Virus record (IMG/VR): IMGVR_UViG_3300042887_002430
Location: 28,483 to 92,482 of that record
Strand: one strand, 5' to 3'
DNA from: a virus
Length of the DNA stretch: 64,000 bases
Notes under the pieces: model-generated
Told to the model about the DNA's origin: nothing
What the model saw: only the letters and a program-made list of their open reading frames with translations
The model's database searches: none
In this document: positions 39,451 to 50,639 of the stretch, piece by piece
Position numbering within the stretch: the first letter of the stretch is position 1
How the letters are laid out: every line of letters begins with the position of its first letter
Translations under genes and position numbers: made by a program

Positions 39451-40917
39451 ATGAAAGAAGCTATTGAATTTATAAGAAAAAATAAAATTCATACATTGTT
39501 AGAATGGAAATTATATGTAAGTTGTCATTATAATAATGTCATATATTATAATTTAGATGGTGTACCATGCCCCGCATTACCAAGTTATGTTCCTCCTAAC
39601 ATTAAGACACAGTTAGCAAATTATCTTAAACTTAAAAAAAAATCAATAAAAAAACGTAACACTACTAAGACAATCAAAAATAGTAAAAGTAAAAAAACCC
39701 GTATTAAAAATGTTACTGTTCTCAATTTATTCCGTCCAGAACCTGACATACAGTTGAATGATTATCTATCATATAATGAATCTAGGGAATATATAAAACA
39801 ATACAATATTAAATGCTATCAGGATTGGTTACAACTAGTAATGAATGCTAGAAATCCTAATAATGCTTCATCGTTCAAACCATCTAATATCCCTGATAAT
39901 CCGAATGTTGTTTATCTTATGGATGATTCATGGTGCCATTGGGGACATTTTTTCAATATTAAGGAACGTGAGGTAAAATTAAAAACATATCATGTTCACA
40001 AAGACAAATATCTATCATATGAAGATGCAAAAATATTTGCACATACCTTAAAAATGAAAGGTTATTATGATTGGAAATTGTACACAGATTGTCCAAAGGC
40101 TAGAGATTATTATAACCAATTCGGGGAGGTATGTGCTAAAAAACCAATAACTATTCCTGTAAAGGTAAAAACCCATTATATGCAAACTGGAGAATGGGTA
40201 TCGTGGCCAGATTTTTTAGGATACGAAGAAAAAGTTAAAATTCCGCTGGAAACGTTACAACAATTAGCATTTGAAAATAATATCACTACCATTGCAGCAT
40301 GGGTAGTATTTGCAAGAAAAAATAAGTATCCGATGTATTTAAAAAACATTTATTATGATGTTTGGCAATCGTGGAAAATATTTTTCGGCACAGTACGATA
40401 TTCATATCTTGATTATTATGAAGCTAAGAAGTTTTTAAGTACCAAAAGTTTCCTTACCATCCAACAGTATACCAAATGGTGGGATAAAGAAATGCCAGAA
40501 TTCCTCCCTAGAGATTTAGCATTCTACCGAACCTTTTGTAAAGATAATGATATTACATTTAGTTCTAAAGATTTCCTAAGTTCTGGTATTGTTGAAAAAT
40601 TCAATAATATGGAAGATATTAGTGTTGTTTATATCAGTTGTTATAATGATGAATATGTTAATAATTTGATTAGTGTTTCTGTAGATAAACAAGGATTAGT
40701 GAATGCTGCATTAATTATGAAGAAAAAGAATCAACGGTTATTAGGTATGTTTAATTTAAAAGAAGATACTGAATTATTAAAAACTGTTATTAAGCAACAT
40801 TGTGTAAGATATTCGGGCGGCGAAAATAATCAATATTTGGTAACTAATTATCATAATTTTTTGAATGATATGAAAAATACTTTTGATGAAGTAATCATGC
40901 CATCTCTCATAACATGA
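39451..40917 (+). CDS. W-repeat ('SYEDAK...W..W..FLG') protein, 488 aa
   Basis: The protein is built from at least three diverged repeats of about 80 residues. Each begins with (Y)LSYxxxxxF/Y, as in YLSYEDAKIFAHTLKMKG, continues with a DWxxY element and ends with a GEWVSWPDFLG- or SWKIFFG-like block. Repeats of this type occur in large DNA viruses and integrase-associated proteins, where they are thought to bind DNA or proteins; the function here is unknown. A Lys/Thr-rich linker (KKRNTTKTIKNSKSKK) separates the first repeat. Late promoter upstream. Confidence 0.5.
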   Translation: MKEAIEFIRKNKIHTLLEWKLYVSCHYNNVIYYNLDGVPCPALPSYVPPNIKTQLANYLKLKKKSIKKRNTTKTIKNSKSKKTRIKNVTVLNLFRPEPDIQLNDYLSYNESREYIKQYNIKCYQDWLQLVMNARNPNNASSFKPSNIPDNPNVVYLMDDSWCHWGHFFNIKEREVKLKTYHVHKDKYLSYEDAKIFAHTLKMKGYYDWKLYTDCPKARDYYNQFGEVCAKKPITIPVKVKTHYMQTGEWVSWPDFLGYEEKVKIPLETLQQLAFENNITTIAAWVVFARKNKYPMYLKNIYYDVWQSWKIFFGTVRYSYLDYYEAKKFLSTKSFLTIQQYTKWWDKEMPEFLPRDLAFYRTFCKDNDITFSSKDFLSSGIVEKFNNMEDISVVYISCYNDEYVNNLISVSVDKQGLVNAALIMKKKNQRLLGMFNLKEDTELLKTVIKQHCVRYSGGENNQYLVTNYHNFLNDMKNTFDEVIMPSLIT

Positions 40918-40923
40918 TAAATA
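40917..40923 (+). promoter_or_regulatory. Late promoter candidate (GATAAATATA)
   Basis: TGATAAATATAAG, 34 bases before the start of the giant virion protein gene. It overlaps the stop of the previous gene. Confidence 0.5.
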
Positions 40924-40956
40924 TAAGATGTTTCTACAATTGGACAATTATTAAAT

Positions 40957-43900
40957 ATGGCAAACTTTGATTATCGTAAAGATTCATTAAAAGTAGATGA
41001 ATTACTACCTGAGAATTTACAGACAGAAATTATGGTTTCTGTTTTTAATAATGGGATTAATAGATTATTAACTTCTCCTGATACCGTTCGTTCTGCTGGT
41101 TCAATTGGGCAGAATTATAAAAAAGTGTATAAAAATAGAATAACAGAGGATGTTAATCATAAAGATTATATTCATCGTACTACATATCAATTACAACCAT
41201 TAGTATATTCTAAAATTGCCACAGAAGAGTTTATTACATCATATAAAGATATATTAACAAAATTACAATTCTTGTGTGGTGATGATATTGTAGACCGTCA
41301 AGATAAATGGGCTGATTGTGAACAATTTGATTTTGCACCACCCATTGATTTAGATAAATTTGTAAATTATCAAAATTACGTTTGGGTGGATAATACAGAA
41401 CCAGATTATATTACCATGAATAACTCTTTGACTAGAGCTAATTCTAGGGTTGCAGAATTATCAAAAAATTCGGCAACCGCAACGGTAATTCAACCATATT
41501 TAGATTCGGTAACAAATTTAACAAAACAAATATCAGATATAATGCATAAAACTATATGGGGCAATAATGTTATTGACCATAAGTACATGTGGATAGAATC
41601 TAATAAATGGGTACACAAATCTGATGCACCTGCGGGGTTTTTACCAGCAGAACGACCCATTATAGAATATTTTAGCAATATTGAAGTTAATGAATGGAAT
41701 TATACTAAACATAATTGGTTATACAGAAAAAACATTTTGTCACCATGGATACCATCTGATACCGGTCCAACCGATAGTGAACTATTAACTAGATATCCTA
41801 TTATTGATTGGAATCCTGCTGCTTCATCTATGACGATAGCCAACAATCTAACATCAGTTTTTGTAAAAAATTTAAAATTTACTATTAAAGAAGCTACCGA
41901 TTCCAGTAATAATAATTATTATACCGTAGTATCTAGTACAGTTGATACTACTAATGGTAATACCATTATCGTAGTTTCCGAAACTATTACGGCAATGGCA
42001 AAGCATAACATAGCACAGTCATATTCATATGTTGGTAATACCAATAATACTATGCCTGACGAAAATTTGGGAACTACTGGTGATTTCTATGGAATAATTG
42101 TACCTGTTGCTAAAACTAGTAAAGGGGATAATTGGTTAGGGTTGCATCAACATTGGGCTTGGGTATCACAAGAATTACAGACAGCAGTAAACCATCAAAT
42201 CCAAGATGCAGCACAATTTGAGCAAGTATTTGTAGTAGGAAATGAAGCATATGATACTCAAGCATATGATGCCGAATTAGGTTTTGATGGGAAAACCAGA
42301 TATACCTTCGACGTACCATACATTTATGATACCGATGATTTACAAGTATATATTAATGGTGTTAGACAATATGGTACATATAATGAAGTTATTGACGATG
42401 TAGATAGTAGATTCGATGATGACCCATTAGAATTCACACGATACGAATACCCTAATGTCCCAGTATTAGTATCATCATATAGCATTGATTTTACAATACC
42501 GTTAGCCAGACACGATACAATTCTTATAAAAGTTGGAGCACCATGTGAAAAAGATGTTAAAAAACATGGTATTACAGTAGGGTGTTATGATGAAACAAAT
42601 CCAAACACCCCAAAATTAAAATATAAAAATTTGGTTGAATATCGTTTACATGAACAAGTTAAAATAAATAAGAATCAATATTTGCATTTTGATTTGTATC
42701 ATCCAAATGAACAAACTGCTTATACCGCAAATCCTATATTTAAATATAAGGAAGATATTTCATTTAATTATGATAATCTCCTAATGGTTAGAACTAATAT
42801 AGTTGAAAGTAATGACCCCAATAAACCATATGATATTAATGCAATTTTCGAAAATTTGGCAGTAGATGATAATGGGTTATTATGCTATAAACAATATGAA
42901 AATAGTGTCGAGAATCTATATAGTATTTGGAGAAAATGTCCAGATAATTATGTACCCCAAAAAGTAGATATTTATAGAAATCCTGTTTTGGATACTACCA
43001 CACCATGTGACTGGGAACTTCCTGCTCCATTTATACATAATATCTATAATGAATGTAGGGTAGATGTTTTATATAAAGAATTAAAAAATCATTTTAATGA
43101 TATCCTTACATATCAAACATTATCTTCAGATTTTGCTAATGTAACTTACGTTGCTAAAATGTTAGAGAATTATGTATATTCTGGTGGATATATTAAAGTG
43201 TTCAACGGTAGATATGATTTATTAGTATCCTCTATTCATCAAAACATTGTTAACATAATAACATTAATAAATTATGCAAAACAACAATATTTTGACAATA
43301 TTGATAATTTAAAGACTACTATATTAAAAGATATATTAAGTAATGATAATTATGATTCTAATTATCACATATCGAATTTCGTAGAAAATACGTATCTAAA
43401 TAGAACCTTTTCTGATACTACTACTGTAAAAACAGTTGCCAATATTAAGTATGGTATTAAGAATTGGATTACTACATTGCCAATTCTTGGATTTATGGAA
43501 CCAGTAGAACCAAGACATATATACGATAGTAAATTAGGCATTAATAAAATATTACACCATGATGGGCATTATTCGGATATTTCACACGATACCTTAATTG
43601 ATGCTATTATCAGTAAATATAAAAAAAATAACCCAGCATATATTGAGGCTGATATCAATAGCCTAATTGATATTGTTAATAAAAATATCATCGAAACTGT
43701 ATTAATAGTAGAAAATAAACTATATGACCGTGCAAAATTAGAACAGATTAAATTCAATTTTGTAGATATTATTAATGGTGAGCAATCGTTATTTGATGAT
43801 AAATTAAATATTCTATTTTCTGAATATGCGAAATCATTAGACGATATGGCAATCACGAATGATTTTACTATCGGTGATGCTTTCACTTGGAATTATTCAG

Positions 43901-46900
43901 GGATAGAAACAGAACCAGCATTAACAATTTCACAAAACCCTACAAAATGGGGAGCACATTGGAAAGAGATATATAAACAACAATACAATACCTCTTATCC
44001 TCATTTAGAACCTTGGAAATTACAAGGATATACGGAAAAACCTACACATTGGGATAGTGTTTACTTAGATAGTGGTACATGGTCTCCACAAATGTGGACT
44101 AATATTAGAAATGGTATTATTGATTCTGGATTATCTGCTCCCCCATCTTCTCCACCTACATATACTATAATAAGTGTTAATGATACCGGGACTAAACATG
44201 GTTCATATGATGTTAATGAATTAATACCACCATATGTTAGTATTCCCGCATTATCACAGAATTCATTAATATTTGGTGATATGACTTCAGTAGAAGCCGT
44301 CAATATCATTTCAAAAGTTACTAATAATTATATTCGTCAACGATATGAAGAATCTATAAATTATAATTACGATAAATTTATGGTATTGTTCAAACTACAA
44401 CCATTAAAAATATTAAGATTAGCATTTGGTGATGAATATTATGATACTACCAAAAATGGAGGTTTGTTAATTAACAAAACTTCTAATGCGGTACCATCAC
44501 ATAAAGATATAATATTCCATGGTACATTAGTTAACAACGTATCATATTCTGCACATGGTATTAACCAATGGTATACTAATATCTTACGTTCAGAAAATAA
44601 TATTATTAGTATGGATGATTTTATAACTATGTGGACTGCATGGGAAAGTAAACTATCATACCAAACTAATTCTATCATAAATGACAAAACCTTGATGTTA
44701 GATAATGAATTTTTTAACATTTACCACCAAGATTACTCCGTACATGTAAAAAAATCACCATCTGTTATTGCCAAATGGTTGCATTCATTACTATTTTCTG
44801 TATATAGAAGTGGTACGTATGGATATAAAAATGGGGTTAAAATACCAACCGATGGGAACGATTGGTTATTTACTGTTGATATTCCAGTCACTGGTAATCA
44901 AGAATTGTATTACTACGGTACCAGAAATTATAAAATTAGAAGTGTGGATGTAGTGAATAATACTTTCTCACTAGATGTTTCTGAAGCCATTATGGGCAGC
45001 AATATTACCGAAACACAATTATTAGAAAATAATAAAAACATTTTATGGAACAATAATGAAACCGTATTTGTTGATTATGTTTCACCAACATTAAACAAAT
45101 CTTTCGATTATGCTATTGTAAAATATGATACCAATACATTTGGTCTTTCTAAGTATAATTCAAATACTAATACTACTGAAGTAATAGATTTGTACGATAC
45201 CATAAATTGTTATTATATCCCAGATAGTATTACTATAGGTAGTTTACGTATTGATAAAGATAATAATTTATATCAATACACCGCTAACGGTTGGGAAATA
45301 TTATCTAATAGTTCTAATGATTTTATAGTTTCCGCATTTACTGATATTAAATTATATAATAATGGGTTACCATTATTAATAGGTTACACCATTACGGGGA
45401 CTACTATATCTATCGATAAATCTATTACACTAAATGACTTTACTGTTGTTTTAGATTATACACATCCTGTACCAGTTTACACAATCCCAGTATTATTTAA
45501 TGATGGTGATTTGAAATATAATGCCTCTAATAAAATAATGCAATATAGAGCAATGGCCGGAGTTTGGGTATCATATTCAACTACAACCAATGATTTCATA
45601 TTACCAACTGATAGTAGTGATGTATATATCTACAATGATTCTAAATTATTATCATATGGATACACTATCACTGGTTCTAAAGTATCACTAGATTCTTCTG
45701 TTATTTTAAACAATTTGCATATTAAAATTGCAATTCCTAGCAATACTACAATACAACAAAGATTAGATGAATTTACAGTATTAGATAAATCAAATAATTC
45801 TGATATGTGGTATAATTTGGTATTGGATAAACAGAATGTTAAAAAGATAATTCTTAAAAATGATAAATTTATCGGAATTCAACCAATCATTGATTTTATA
45901 CAAGGATATTATGTATATGCTACTGATAACGGATTTGTGTTAACTGATGAATTAAATCCAAAAAATGATGTTGAATATCCAACCAGAATTAGAGGATGGA
46001 AACTAGAAATAGAAAAATTTATTCATACCTTATATTCTGGTGCTGATTTTACCACAATATTAGTGAATCCTTTTAGATATGAGTTTTGGGTAAACACTCC
46101 AGTGGGTGTAGTTTCTGACCTCCTCAGAGGCCCGTACAGAGATGTTAATCTATACCCTATAGTATATGATAGCCTTGGTAAATCTATCAAGAGTATGGAG
46201 AATCTGAAGCTATTTAGAACAGATAAAAGCTCTCATCTAACATATCCAGAAAACAGTGATAATTTCATCGGGGGCATACATATCTTCTTAGATTATTATG
46301 AACATGTCATCATGTTCAATGATTATACCATCAATTACAATATGATTTATGACCATTTTGTTGGTGTTAATAATGAAGATATTAAAATAAGTCTAAACAA
46401 ACATTACGAAACGAATGGTAGACCTAATATTGGTGGGGGATTCTTATCAAATAACAATATTATTGATAATATCGAAACCGATGCTATGAATTTCCAACAA
46501 CTATATGATATCTATGCTGATACTGAAGAAAATGAATATATTAATAATGTAAGAGCATTATTAGGATATGATAATTCGAAAGACTATGGTACTTTTAATG
46601 CTAAATCAAAATTCTTATTCTGGAAAGGGTTGATGCATCAAAAAGGAACATCTGATAGTGTTAATATGTTTGCTACACAAGGTCATTCTACCAATATCAA
46701 TATTGATGAGTATTGGGCATATCGTATTAGTGAATATGGTGATGCTAAAATAAAACGTGAACAATATGTGAACATTAAATCATCCGATTTTATCAATCAT
46801 AATATTTTGTATCAATTCGTTACTGATGGTTATATTAAAGATACCAAATTTATACAGATAGATAAAAATGATATTACCCGTTGGGATGATACTACCACAG

Positions 46901-49272
46901 ATAATAATGGAACTATTAATTTAGAGTTTTCATCATGTGTTAGAATAGAAATTAACAATTATAAAAAATCATCAAATCCTCACCCATTGACGACAATAAT
47001 AGATACTACATCGTATCCCTACTTGTATTTAGATAGTTATATTGATGATTGTGATATTTTTGTAGAAAACGAACATAATGAATACTTTAATTATCCAGTA
47101 TCATCATGTGTTATTACAGTTCCACAATACGCCGACATTTCATCGGTTATTATTGCTAAGGAAGCTGTTTCATATATAAAATTAACTAATACAACATTAG
47201 AACTTCCAATAACCGGAAATTATAAGGATGTTATAGTCACATATTCTGATGGGACTTCCGAGACCGCAGTAGCAGTACCATATACTGTGGTAGTAGAGAT
47301 ACCATTCCACATTCCTAATATTGGTATGATTACTGTATATGCTAATAATAGTGAAGTTAAATTTACTTCTATTGATAATACTCACATATCCATACACTTA
47401 TCAGATGTTAGCCAATTTTCAAAATTAGCAATATCGGTATTGTTCAATAGAGGTAAATTAGTAAAGGATGTTCATTTTACAATATTAAAATCGAATCTTA
47501 TTAAATTCCATATTTCAGAAATCATATTTCGTGATTTGGTAGTATGTGATGTAAATTTGTTAAATTATTATAATAAATTAACGGCTTCCGTTATTGATAC
47601 CAATAATGATATATTATTAAGTACGGTACCATATTATCATCCAGCATTAAAAATATATCCAACAAAAATATCATTGGTTGAATATATTTCTGATAGTGAC
47701 CCCGCAAACTATGCAGATTTCAAATGGAGTGACCCAGAATTAGGACAAAAATGGTTGGATGTTTCTAATTTAGGATATTATATGTACCACGATAAACAAA
47801 TTTATCCAAAATTAGAAGATAGAATAGCTTATTGGGGTTTAACTTCTGAATGGAGTAGAATCCAATGTTATGAATGGGTTAGCTCTACTGTCCCACCTAA
47901 TGTATGGGAAGATAATAATCAAATTGGTAAACCATTAGCTATATTGTATAAACAAGTTAAAAATACAATATTTGATTTTTGGGAAGATGAATATGTTGAA
48001 AAAACTACATACCAAATAATAAATTCATTTGACCATGCAACCACCGATGGTACATTAACGTTTCTAGTATCGTTGAATGTTAGTACAACTGATGTTTATA
48101 AGCTATATATTAATGAAATATTAACCACTGATTACAGTATTAATATTACCAATGGTGTTATTTCTTCTATTGTAGTTAACAATATTACTAACAAAGATAC
48201 TATCAGATTGGTTAGATTTGCCGATGATGTGACTACAAAAAATATAACATCTAAAAGTAATGATATGGTAAAATATCGTTTCGAATATCCGTATAATTCG
48301 ATTGTTACTTATGATAATATTGGTATTAACGGTGCAACAACCTATTATTTTTGGGCAACTAATCAGATATCCAGAAATTATAACAATCTGTCTACCTATG
48401 ATATAGAACAATTGTTTATATACAATAATAATCCATATCATTTTTACCAAGGATTGGATAAATGGGTTGTTAAGAATGTTAATGAATATTTAAATTACAA
48501 TGATATTGCATTACAGATTATTAAAAATGATACCATCACTTCTGATAATCCTATTGTAGATAATGTTAATAATGTATACAAAGAATGGACTTTAATTAAT
48601 GAAAAAGCTAATAAAAAGATACCATTTATGTTATGGATTCGAATTATAGAATCTATGGTTGGAAAATCTATCAATGATTATTCTGCGGTACCCGAATATA
48701 ATAAGGTAGTATTTGACAATATACATAATACTAACACTAGATATGGTATAAATCCTGGACAAGTTGTTGGTGATAAAGATAATGTTATTATATCTATATT
48801 TGATTTGTTATATGATGGTTCATTCAATATTGATAACATATTGACACCTACTGCAACAGTGACTAGTCTAGCTACCATTATAACATCTATTGCTACAGAT
48901 AAAGAGAATTTCCTGTATTATTATAAATTTAATGATAGTTCTAATTATAATATAAAATATAAGTTCTACGATGATAGAGATATTATACACGGACTTGCAT
49001 ATATTGATTCTGGATTATTAAACAATATATCCACCAAATTAACTACCATTGTATCAAAAGATGGTTTCTTGGATACCTATAAATTTAATGCTATGGATAA
49101 TATCATTGAAGGAATGTTATTATTATATTTAACCTGTTCAACAGAAACAGTAAATACAATATTCTTCCACATTTTTAAAGATATGGTTGCATATAATACT
49201 AAATTGGATGGTATCTTTAAAACATCATTAATTGTGGCAAATTGTGAAATTACATTGAATAAAACATCATGA
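40957..49272 (+). CDS. Giant virion structural protein, 2771 aa
   Basis: One uninterrupted frame of 8.3 kb, the largest in the window. The N-terminal region (NHKDYIHRTTYQLQPL and PIDLDKFVNYQNYVWVDN) is of a type I associate with very large structural proteins in T4-superfamily phages of marine and soil bacteria. The rest is beta-rich, with many Asp/Asn/Tyr/Thr and few cysteines. Around residues 1430-1600 similar segments recur (for example YTITGTTISIDKSI and YTITGSKVSLDSSV), pointing to internal repeats. Its stop overlaps the next gene (ATGA). A tail or baseplate-fibre role is likely by size and composition; no enzyme domain was recognised. Confidence 0.65.
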   Translation: MANFDYRKDSLKVDELLPENLQTEIMVSVFNNGINRLLTSPDTVRSAGSIGQNYKKVYKNRITEDVNHKDYIHRTTYQLQPLVYSKIATEEFITSYKDILTKLQFLCGDDIVDRQDKWADCEQFDFAPPIDLDKFVNYQNYVWVDNTEPDYITMNNSLTRANSRVAELSKNSATATVIQPYLDSVTNLTKQISDIMHKTIWGNNVIDHKYMWIESNKWVHKSDAPAGFLPAERPIIEYFSNIEVNEWNYTKHNWLYRKNILSPWIPSDTGPTDSELLTRYPIIDWNPAASSMTIANNLTSVFVKNLKFTIKEATDSSNNNYYTVVSSTVDTTNGNTIIVVSETITAMAKHNIAQSYSYVGNTNNTMPDENLGTTGDFYGIIVPVAKTSKGDNWLGLHQHWAWVSQELQTAVNHQIQDAAQFEQVFVVGNEAYDTQAYDAELGFDGKTRYTFDVPYIYDTDDLQVYINGVRQYGTYNEVIDDVDSRFDDDPLEFTRYEYPNVPVLVSSYSIDFTIPLARHDTILIKVGAPCEKDVKKHGITVGCYDETNPNTPKLKYKNLVEYRLHEQVKINKNQYLHFDLYHPNEQTAYTANPIFKYKEDISFNYDNLLMVRTNIVESNDPNKPYDINAIFENLAVDDNGLLCYKQYENSVENLYSIWRKCPDNYVPQKVDIYRNPVLDTTTPCDWELPAPFIHNIYNECRVDVLYKELKNHFNDILTYQTLSSDFANVTYVAKMLENYVYSGGYIKVFNGRYDLLVSSIHQNIVNIITLINYAKQQYFDNIDNLKTTILKDILSNDNYDSNYHISNFVENTYLNRTFSDTTTVKTVANIKYGIKNWITTLPILGFMEPVEPRHIYDSKLGINKILHHDGHYSDISHDTLIDAIISKYKKNNPAYIEADINSLIDIVNKNIIETVLIVENKLYDRAKLEQIKFNFVDIINGEQSLFDDKLNILFSEYAKSLDDMAITNDFTIGDAFTWNYSGIETEPALTISQNPTKWGAHWKEIYKQQYNTSYPHLEPWKLQGYTEKPTHWDSVYLDSGTWSPQMWTNIRNGIIDSGLSAPPSSPPTYTIISVNDTGTKHGSYDVNELIPPYVSIPALSQNSLIFGDMTSVEAVNIISKVTNNYIRQRYEESINYNYDKFMVLFKLQPLKILRLAFGDEYYDTTKNGGLLINKTSNAVPSHKDIIFHGTLVNNVSYSAHGINQWYTNILRSENNIISMDDFITMWTAWESKLSYQTNSIINDKTLMLDNEFFNIYHQDYSVHVKKSPSVIAKWLHSLLFSVYRSGTYGYKNGVKIPTDGNDWLFTVDIPVTGNQELYYYGTRNYKIRSVDVVNNTFSLDVSEAIMGSNITETQLLENNKNILWNNNETVFVDYVSPTLNKSFDYAIVKYDTNTFGLSKYNSNTNTTEVIDLYDTINCYYIPDSITIGSLRIDKDNNLYQYTANGWEILSNSSNDFIVSAFTDIKLYNNGLPLLIGYTITGTTISIDKSITLNDFTVVLDYTHPVPVYTIPVLFNDGDLKYNASNKIMQYRAMAGVWVSYSTTTNDFILPTDSSDVYIYNDSKLLSYGYTITGSKVSLDSSVILNNLHIKIAIPSNTTIQQRLDEFTVLDKSNNSDMWYNLVLDKQNVKKIILKNDKFIGIQPIIDFIQGYYVYATDNGFVLTDELNPKNDVEYPTRIRGWKLEIEKFIHTLYSGADFTTILVNPFRYEFWVNTPVGVVSDLLRGPYRDVNLYPIVYDSLGKSIKSMENLKLFRTDKSSHLTYPENSDNFIGGIHIFLDYYEHVIMFNDYTINYNMIYDHFVGVNNEDIKISLNKHYETNGRPNIGGGFLSNNNIIDNIETDAMNFQQLYDIYADTEENEYINNVRALLGYDNSKDYGTFNAKSKFLFWKGLMHQKGTSDSVNMFATQGHSTNINIDEYWAYRISEYGDAKIKREQYVNIKSSDFINHNILYQFVTDGYIKDTKFIQIDKNDITRWDDTTTDNNGTINLEFSSCVRIEINNYKKSSNPHPLTTIIDTTSYPYLYLDSYIDDCDIFVENEHNEYFNYPVSSCVITVPQYADISSVIIAKEAVSYIKLTNTTLELPITGNYKDVIVTYSDGTSETAVAVPYTVVVEIPFHIPNIGMITVYANNSEVKFTSIDNTHISIHLSDVSQFSKLAISVLFNRGKLVKDVHFTILKSNLIKFHISEIIFRDLVVCDVNLLNYYNKLTASVIDTNNDILLSTVPYYHPALKIYPTKISLVEYISDSDPANYADFKWSDPELGQKWLDVSNLGYYMYHDKQIYPKLEDRIAYWGLTSEWSRIQCYEWVSSTVPPNVWEDNNQIGKPLAILYKQVKNTIFDFWEDEYVEKTTYQIINSFDHATTDGTLTFLVSLNVSTTDVYKLYINEILTTDYSINITNGVISSIVVNNITNKDTIRLVRFADDVTTKNITSKSNDMVKYRFEYPYNSIVTYDNIGINGATTYYFWATNQISRNYNNLSTYDIEQLFIYNNNPYHFYQGLDKWVVKNVNEYLNYNDIALQIIKNDTITSDNPIVDNVNNVYKEWTLINEKANKKIPFMLWIRIIESMVGKSINDYSAVPEYNKVVFDNIHNTNTRYGINPGQVVGDKDNVIISIFDLLYDGSFNIDNILTPTATVTSLATIITSIATDKENFLYYYKFNDSSNYNIKYKFYDDRDIIHGLAYIDSGLLNNISTKLTTIVSKDGFLDTYKFNAMDNIIEGMLLLYLTCSTETVNTIFFHIFKDMVAYNTKLDGIFKTSLIVANCEITLNKTS

Positions 49273-50057
49273 TATATTCTAAATTAAATCCTATTATAAA
49301 AGATAGTATTACTGATTTCTACGAGAAATCAGTAATCTCTTATATTAACTTAACAAAACCATATCATACAAAATTAAAAGATATTATTGTTAATTTCAAA
49401 TTTGTTGAAAATATAAATGCAATAATTGATGAGACTGGTCAACCACCAGTTGATACAATAGTACCAGGAACTATCGGTCCTGTTAATTTATTTGATACCA
49501 TTAATGCTCTAACTAATGATAATATTATTAGCACAATAGGCTTCATTTTGGATTATAATAAAACAGAATATGTAGATGATTACGGTCAACCTTTAAAATT
49601 GTTGTCAAAATATAAAAAAGAAAGCTATGGCTATGAAATAGTGCCCTTCGGGCATTCTCCGTTAGGTGCTAACCTAGACCATACTGCTATAGGTGATGTG
49701 TATGATATGTTACATCCAACATATGAATATAATCAAAATAATAATGATACTACTATTAAGACCAGTATTAAAGAACGTTTGATTATTGATACTTCTCGAA
49801 CATTAGTATTAGGGTTCGATTATAGACCATATGATACCGATAAGTATGATACTATAGATACTACTGGCGTAACGATACCACCACCAAAAGTATTTGTACA
49901 TTCAGATACATGTGGTGATGAAAGTTTTGTTTGGGGTGGATTAGATACTGATATATTCCATAAATTCTTTACTGATTGGGATACGGATACTTTAGAATTG
50001 CCAAGAACTTTACCACCATTCGATACTGATATATTTGAAAAAATGTTTAAGAATTAA
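49269..50057 (+). CDS. Partner of the giant virion protein, 262 aa
   Basis: It is translated with the giant protein (ATGA overlap) and ends at a strong terminator. Acidic and Asp/Thr-rich; the C-terminus repeats FDTDIFEKMF-like units (LDTDIFHKFF, FDTDIFEKMF). PYHTKLKDIIVNFKFVENIN is a distinctive N-terminal block. Possibly a structural or assembly partner; not recognised otherwise. Confidence 0.55.
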   Translation: MIYSKLNPIIKDSITDFYEKSVISYINLTKPYHTKLKDIIVNFKFVENINAIIDETGQPPVDTIVPGTIGPVNLFDTINALTNDNIISTIGFILDYNKTEYVDDYGQPLKLLSKYKKESYGYEIVPFGHSPLGANLDHTAIGDVYDMLHPTYEYNQNNNDTTIKTSIKERLIIDTSRTLVLGFDYRPYDTDKYDTIDTTGVTIPPPKVFVHSDTCGDESFVWGGLDTDIFHKFFTDWDTDTLELPRTLPPFDTDIFEKMFKN

Positions 50058-50062
50058 AAAAA

Positions 50063-50088
50063 AAGCCCCTCGTTGAGGGGCTTTTTTT
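50063..50088. terminator. Bidirectional terminator (convergent genes)
   Basis: AAGCCCCTC (50063-50071) pairs with GAGGGGCTT (50075-50083), flanked by A- and T-runs, so it works for the plus operon and the minus gene at 50087. Confidence 0.85.
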
Positions 50089-50533
50089 AACGTTTTGACG
50101 TATGGTATTTCAATTCATCAATTTCTCGAAGCAATTCTTCTTGCTTCTGTTTTAATCCTTCCATATCATGATACAGTTGAGAAATATTATTAAATTTTTC
50201 ATCTGTAGTAGCTTTATATATAGCTAATTGATTCGTTGATTCAGTAATATTATTTTCTAAAACATTATATTGAGCAGCGGCTGCTAAAACTAATGCTAAT
50301 ACTTGTAATACTACCTCTACCGTAAAAGTTGATTTTTTAGGATTCATTTTTTCCACCGTCATAGGTTCTTCTCGTTGAATTATCACATTGGCGATTTGAC
50401 CATACTCGTTATAGTAAGTATTGTTATCTTCGTCATAAAATAAATTCATGTGAGGAACATATTTGCCGGGAGGAGATGCATCCGCATTTCCTGTATACAA
50501 ATGATTGTTTTTTATCCGTATTCTTGACATCAT
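50087..50533 (-). CDS. Membrane protein with C-terminal coiled coil, 148 aa
   Basis: A cytoplasm-like N-terminal part of about 70 residues is followed by a membrane segment (VVLQVLALVLAAAAQY, about 77-92) and a coiled-coil C-terminus (MEGLKQKQEELLREIDELKYH). This topology could suit a lysis-related or virion membrane protein, such as an inner-membrane spanin. A late promoter (ATAAATA, 50559-50565) and AAGGTGG precede the start; a second ATG is three bases on. Confidence 0.5.
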   Translation of the reverse strand: MMSRIRIKNNHLYTGNADASPPGKYVPHMNLFYDEDNNTYYNEYGQIANVIIQREEPMTVEKMNPKKSTFTVEVVLQVLALVLAAAAQYNVLENNITESTNQLAIYKATTDEKFNNISQLYHDMEGLKQKQEELLREIDELKYHTSKR

Positions 50534-50558
50534 ACCACCTTCCTTGCTACACCACTAA

Positions 50559-50565
50559 TATTTAT
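50559..50565 (-). promoter_or_regulatory. Late promoter candidate (ATAAATA), minus strand
   Basis: CATAAATATTAG on the minus strand, 26 bases before the coiled-coil membrane protein gene. Confidence 0.5.
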
Positions 50566-50585
50566 GGTTTTATGAGAAAATAAAA

Positions 50586-50614
50586 TTGCAACATAATAAT
50601 TTTTAAGATATAAT
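50586..50614 (+). promoter_or_regulatory. Early promoter (TTGCAA-N17-TATAAT)
   Basis: TTGCAA at 50586-50591 and a perfect TATAAT at 50609-50614 with 17-base spacing, just before the 162-aa gene with its GGAGG ribosome site. Confidence 0.65.
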
Positions 50615-50639
50615 TGTTATTTAAATATCAGGAGGCAAT

